DNA of 64,000 nt from Sugiyamaella lignohabitans. Its lineage: Eukaryota > Ascomycota > Dipodascomycetes > Dipodascales > Trichomonascaceae. Positions within the stretch are counted from its first letter, which is position 1, and every line of letters begins with the position of its first letter. The translations under genes were made by a program, and so were the position numbers. This document shows, in pieces, positions 61,412 through 64,000 of the stretch. The DNA lies in NCBI RefSeq assembly GCF_001640025.1, contig NC_031672.1:4712001-4776000 (forward strand). Direction: 5' to 3'. The notes under the pieces were generated by a model. It did no database searches, was not told the origin of the DNA, and saw nothing but the letters and a program-made list of their open reading frames with translations.

Positions 61412-64000
61412 TTACAAGTCATCGTGACCAATGCTGTCAACTTCAGCCTGAACCGAGCTTACAGGGTCTAATATCTTGTCTTCCAGGTTAGACTGGTGTT
61501 TAATTTGCTTGAACTCGCTCTCTAAATCAGCGATTTCATTGTCATACACAGTCCATTCTGGAATTTGGCGTCTTGCGCGATCGAGCTTCGGCTCTTTTGT
61601 AAGTGGATTGTTACAAAGATCAATTGTCTTTGCAGTGGCCAAGCTTTCGTCAGAGCACCAAGTCTCACACCACAGCCAATCTTGAGGTAGAGAAAAGATA
61701 GGGATCTGCCGTTGCATGTGGTTCGGCAGATCTTGATCAAGGTTGGCCAACGATTCTGGGTCAGCTGAAAGCATCTGGTATTGCTTTCTTAGTCTATCTC
61801 CGGCTGCAATTTCTCTGAATCTTTTGAGATCCACAACATACAGCGCACTGATATGATATGGCAGCCCATTAAGATACTTTTTCCAATAACCTTGTTTCCA
61901 GAATCTGAACCCTTCCATCTCTTCTCTGGAGTCACCCATTGGAGTATATCCGTAAGGTGCCCCTTGCAAATCCATATCTACCAATTCCTTAAGATCGGTT
62001 CTGATGATTTGGTCAGAGTCGACAAAGATGACCTTATCTAAAGTTTGTGGGAACAGTGTATCTAAAAACAGGATTTTATAGCCCCAGATAGTTCTTTGCT
62101 TCTCCTTTTGTCCTCGTAGCCAATGTGGCCATTTGTACGTTATAAGCTCATATTCAAATCCATACTTGGATGATAGAGTGGGTAAAAACTCTTTGAAACT
62201 AGGGGACAAAAAGTTCTCAATCAACCAAAACTTGACTGTGTGATTTGTGTGCCTCATTACACTTACTGTCATAATGCTTAGTAATCTCTCATATAGGTGT
62301 CCACTAGCCACAGCAAAGATGTTGATTTCCGCTTGAGACTTATCGTCGACTGATACAATGTTTGTAGTTTTACGATCAAACTTGGACCAAACTTTTGCCA
62401 GTCCAGAGCCAATCTTAGAGGCGATAGTTGAAACTTCAGATGTATCAAGAACATCCTCATCCTCCATGCCAGGATACCTTCTGAATTTGGGGAAAATAGT
62501 TGCTCCTGTCATAGAAGTGAGCCATATTTTGTTTGATTCATGGCTCAATGAAACTGAGCTTAATCCTATCGAAACGAGCTCAAAAATTTTGGAACTCCTT
62601 CCGCTCTTTGGGCTAAGAATCCATAAACCAGGGTTCGCTTTAAGTTGCAAATACCCGAAATTGGCCATCACGATTGTATCCACGATCTTTGGTTCTTCAC
62701 GTGTACCCAGGTCTACTGCAAGGCCACGAGGCGGGACGTCTAACGTCGTGTCAGTCGCATGTCCCTCAAGTAAGATGTTGGACAATTGATAAGTTCCTTT
62801 CAAGACGCCATCTTCTGATGCAGTGCTTAAAATAATGTTATCCAAATCATATTCACAAATCGAAGGAGTCACAATCCAGGCGTTAGGTGTGTTCATACCC
62901 ATGCTAAAGAGAGTATTTTCAGGCATACCGGTAAATCTTACTACTTCTTTTTTGCGATTACCAGCTTCATTAAACGCAGGGGATGTTGGCCATAATAGTC
63001 TATAAAATCTTTTAAGAGGGACATCATCTCCTTCTATGGACTTAGGATTTAAGACGACTCTGACTGAAATAGGTAAATCCTTTAGAGATGAGATTAACGA
63101 TACATACTCCTGTCCCTTTTCACTTAGTGGATCAATAACAACTAGAAGGTGAAGAAAGGCGTCTTTATCCCGAGTTGCATCTGTGAAGTTGACAGTCGAG
63201 TTCGAAATATGCCATGTCGAGGTGGTAATTCTGTGAGTCCCTTCCACGCTGTATGTTGTTGTATAAAGAGAAACAAGTCTATCGTAGATGTCATACAAGT
63301 CCCTAGATTTGTTAGTATCTACCGTAAATCAGCACTCGCTTCAGCACTTACCCTTCAGATTTTATGTATTCCTTTGATTGACTCACAATAGAACCAATCC
63401 TCTTCTGCTCCATGGCAAATAACATCTCCAAATCAATGTCCGTCAAATATGTCTCGCTAGGGATGTCAAGATGTCTACCAGCAAAGATAACGTGCAAGCC
63501 ATTTGAAAATGTGGGATAACTTTTTAGTGCGGTAGTAAATTTTTCAATAATCTTTCTCCCCTCTAATTTACTTCCATAGTGTGAAGCCATGTTAAACACT
63601 TTCTGCAAGTTTTCACTATCATAGGGGTGTAAAAATTGGCGGATAGCATCCACTCGTTCCGTTTCCGACATTTCATTCATGTTGTTCAATAGAGAAACCA
63701 GGTTCGAGCCTTTGCCACTCTCCCCAGGATTCTCGCTCGTTGGGACTACTTTCACTCTCAAATTGAAGCCTTGAGTCTCCTGTGAATCCATGAATTTGAA
63801 AAGCTCAAGTAACTGCTGCAAAGTATTATCATTATCTAAATCTCCCAACAACCAAACGGTCGTGTATGAATCTGAGGCTTGATTGCGTACACTATTGATA
63901 CTGGGCACAGACAACCCTGCTTCTTCAAAAGCTTTTTCAAACTCTGTGATATCCACGTATGCAGCAGGCGAACCCTCTGGAGGGTTGATGATTGCATTTC
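61412..64000 (-). CDS. UDP-glucose:glycoprotein glucosyltransferase, C-terminal part
   Basis: Partial: the gene enters from the right edge. Exon 64000-63352 and final exon 63302-61412, with a 49-nt intron (donor GTAAGT, end TACTAACAAATCTAG). The first visible residues (NAIINPPEG) are in frame at the edge. The last ~300 residues are a family GT24 catalytic domain: IFAVASGHLYERLLSIMTVS, HTVKFWLIENFLSPSFKEFL, the metal-binding VIFVDSDQIIRTDLKEL, and LDQDLPNHMQRQIPIFSLPQ. UGGT re-glucosylates misfolded glycoproteins in the ER lumen. The motifs are intact, unlike what is reported for yeast Kre5, so this is likely an active Gpt1-type enzyme. The C-terminus is HDDL, an HDEL-like ER retrieval signal. 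Confidence 0.9.

Noticed and set aside
1..64000. tRNA, rRNA and CRISPR features
   Set aside because: No A/B-box pair, rRNA block or regular spaced repeat array was recognised by eye; a covariance-model scan would be decisive for tRNAs and snoRNAs.

Overview
The window reads as nuclear DNA of an ascomycete budding yeast. Its genes are yeast housekeeping genes (STH1, SYT1, GUT2, LSM5, MAG1, DDI1, ATP7, URB1, ESF2 and others). Nine introns can be placed from splice signals and reading frame. All have GTAAGT/GTATGT-type donors and a CTAAC branch point only a few bases before the 3' AG. That layout is known from the Yarrowia/Dipodascales side of the budding yeasts, so a Dipodascales yeast is my inference; the species cannot be read from the sequence alone. 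Two neighbour pairs keep their Saccharomyces arrangement: divergent DOS2-OCA6 and divergent MAG1-DDI1.

Layout. 1-10.5 kb is an accessory island. It holds three paralogues of a large P-loop ATPase-like family that resembles the NTPase module of crinkler (CRN)/RHS-like proteins: one long copy (1117-4059, minus), one truncated copy (5159-6022, minus) and one copy with a frameshifted tail (7038-10041, plus). About 0.6 kb of upstream DNA is duplicated along with the two minus-strand copies. The decamer AGATGCCTCA recurs in the promoters of all three. A dispersed LTR-like repeat (4709-5104) sits exactly where the truncated copy breaks off, and its other copy (43291-43664) lies upstream of a solitary Ty3-type Gag gene.

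10.5-39 kb is conserved chromosome: LEC1-like (PX domain), TPT1, an unrecognised small gene, STH1, SYT1, DOS2, OCA6, GUT2, a thioesterase ending in SKL (peroxisomal), a three-repeat Myb factor and a PAA1-like acetyltransferase. 40.1-43.7 kb is the second accessory patch: a 980-residue Gag-like ORF with capsid and zinc knuckle but no protease, reverse transcriptase or integrase, and with the LTR-like repeat upstream. 43.7-64 kb is conserved again: LSM5, MAG1 (three exons), DDI1, an SS18/SSXT-like Asn/Gln-rich protein, ATP7 (12-nt first exon and a 661-nt intron), a Zn2Cys6 factor, URB1, ESF2 and the C-terminal part of UDP-glucose:glycoprotein glucosyltransferase, which runs off the right edge.

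A family of about 55-60 bp GC-rich double-hairpin repeats (eight copies recognised) is scattered through gene-poor gaps, often just past gene 3' ends. One copy lies inside a MAG1 intron and one pair forms 62-63 bp terminal inverted repeats around about 280 bp. No tRNA, rRNA or CRISPR was recognised.

The strongest candidates for something undescribed are the CRN-like ATPase island with its shared promoter decamer, the solitary Gag gene tied to the same LTR-like repeat, and the double-hairpin repeat family.
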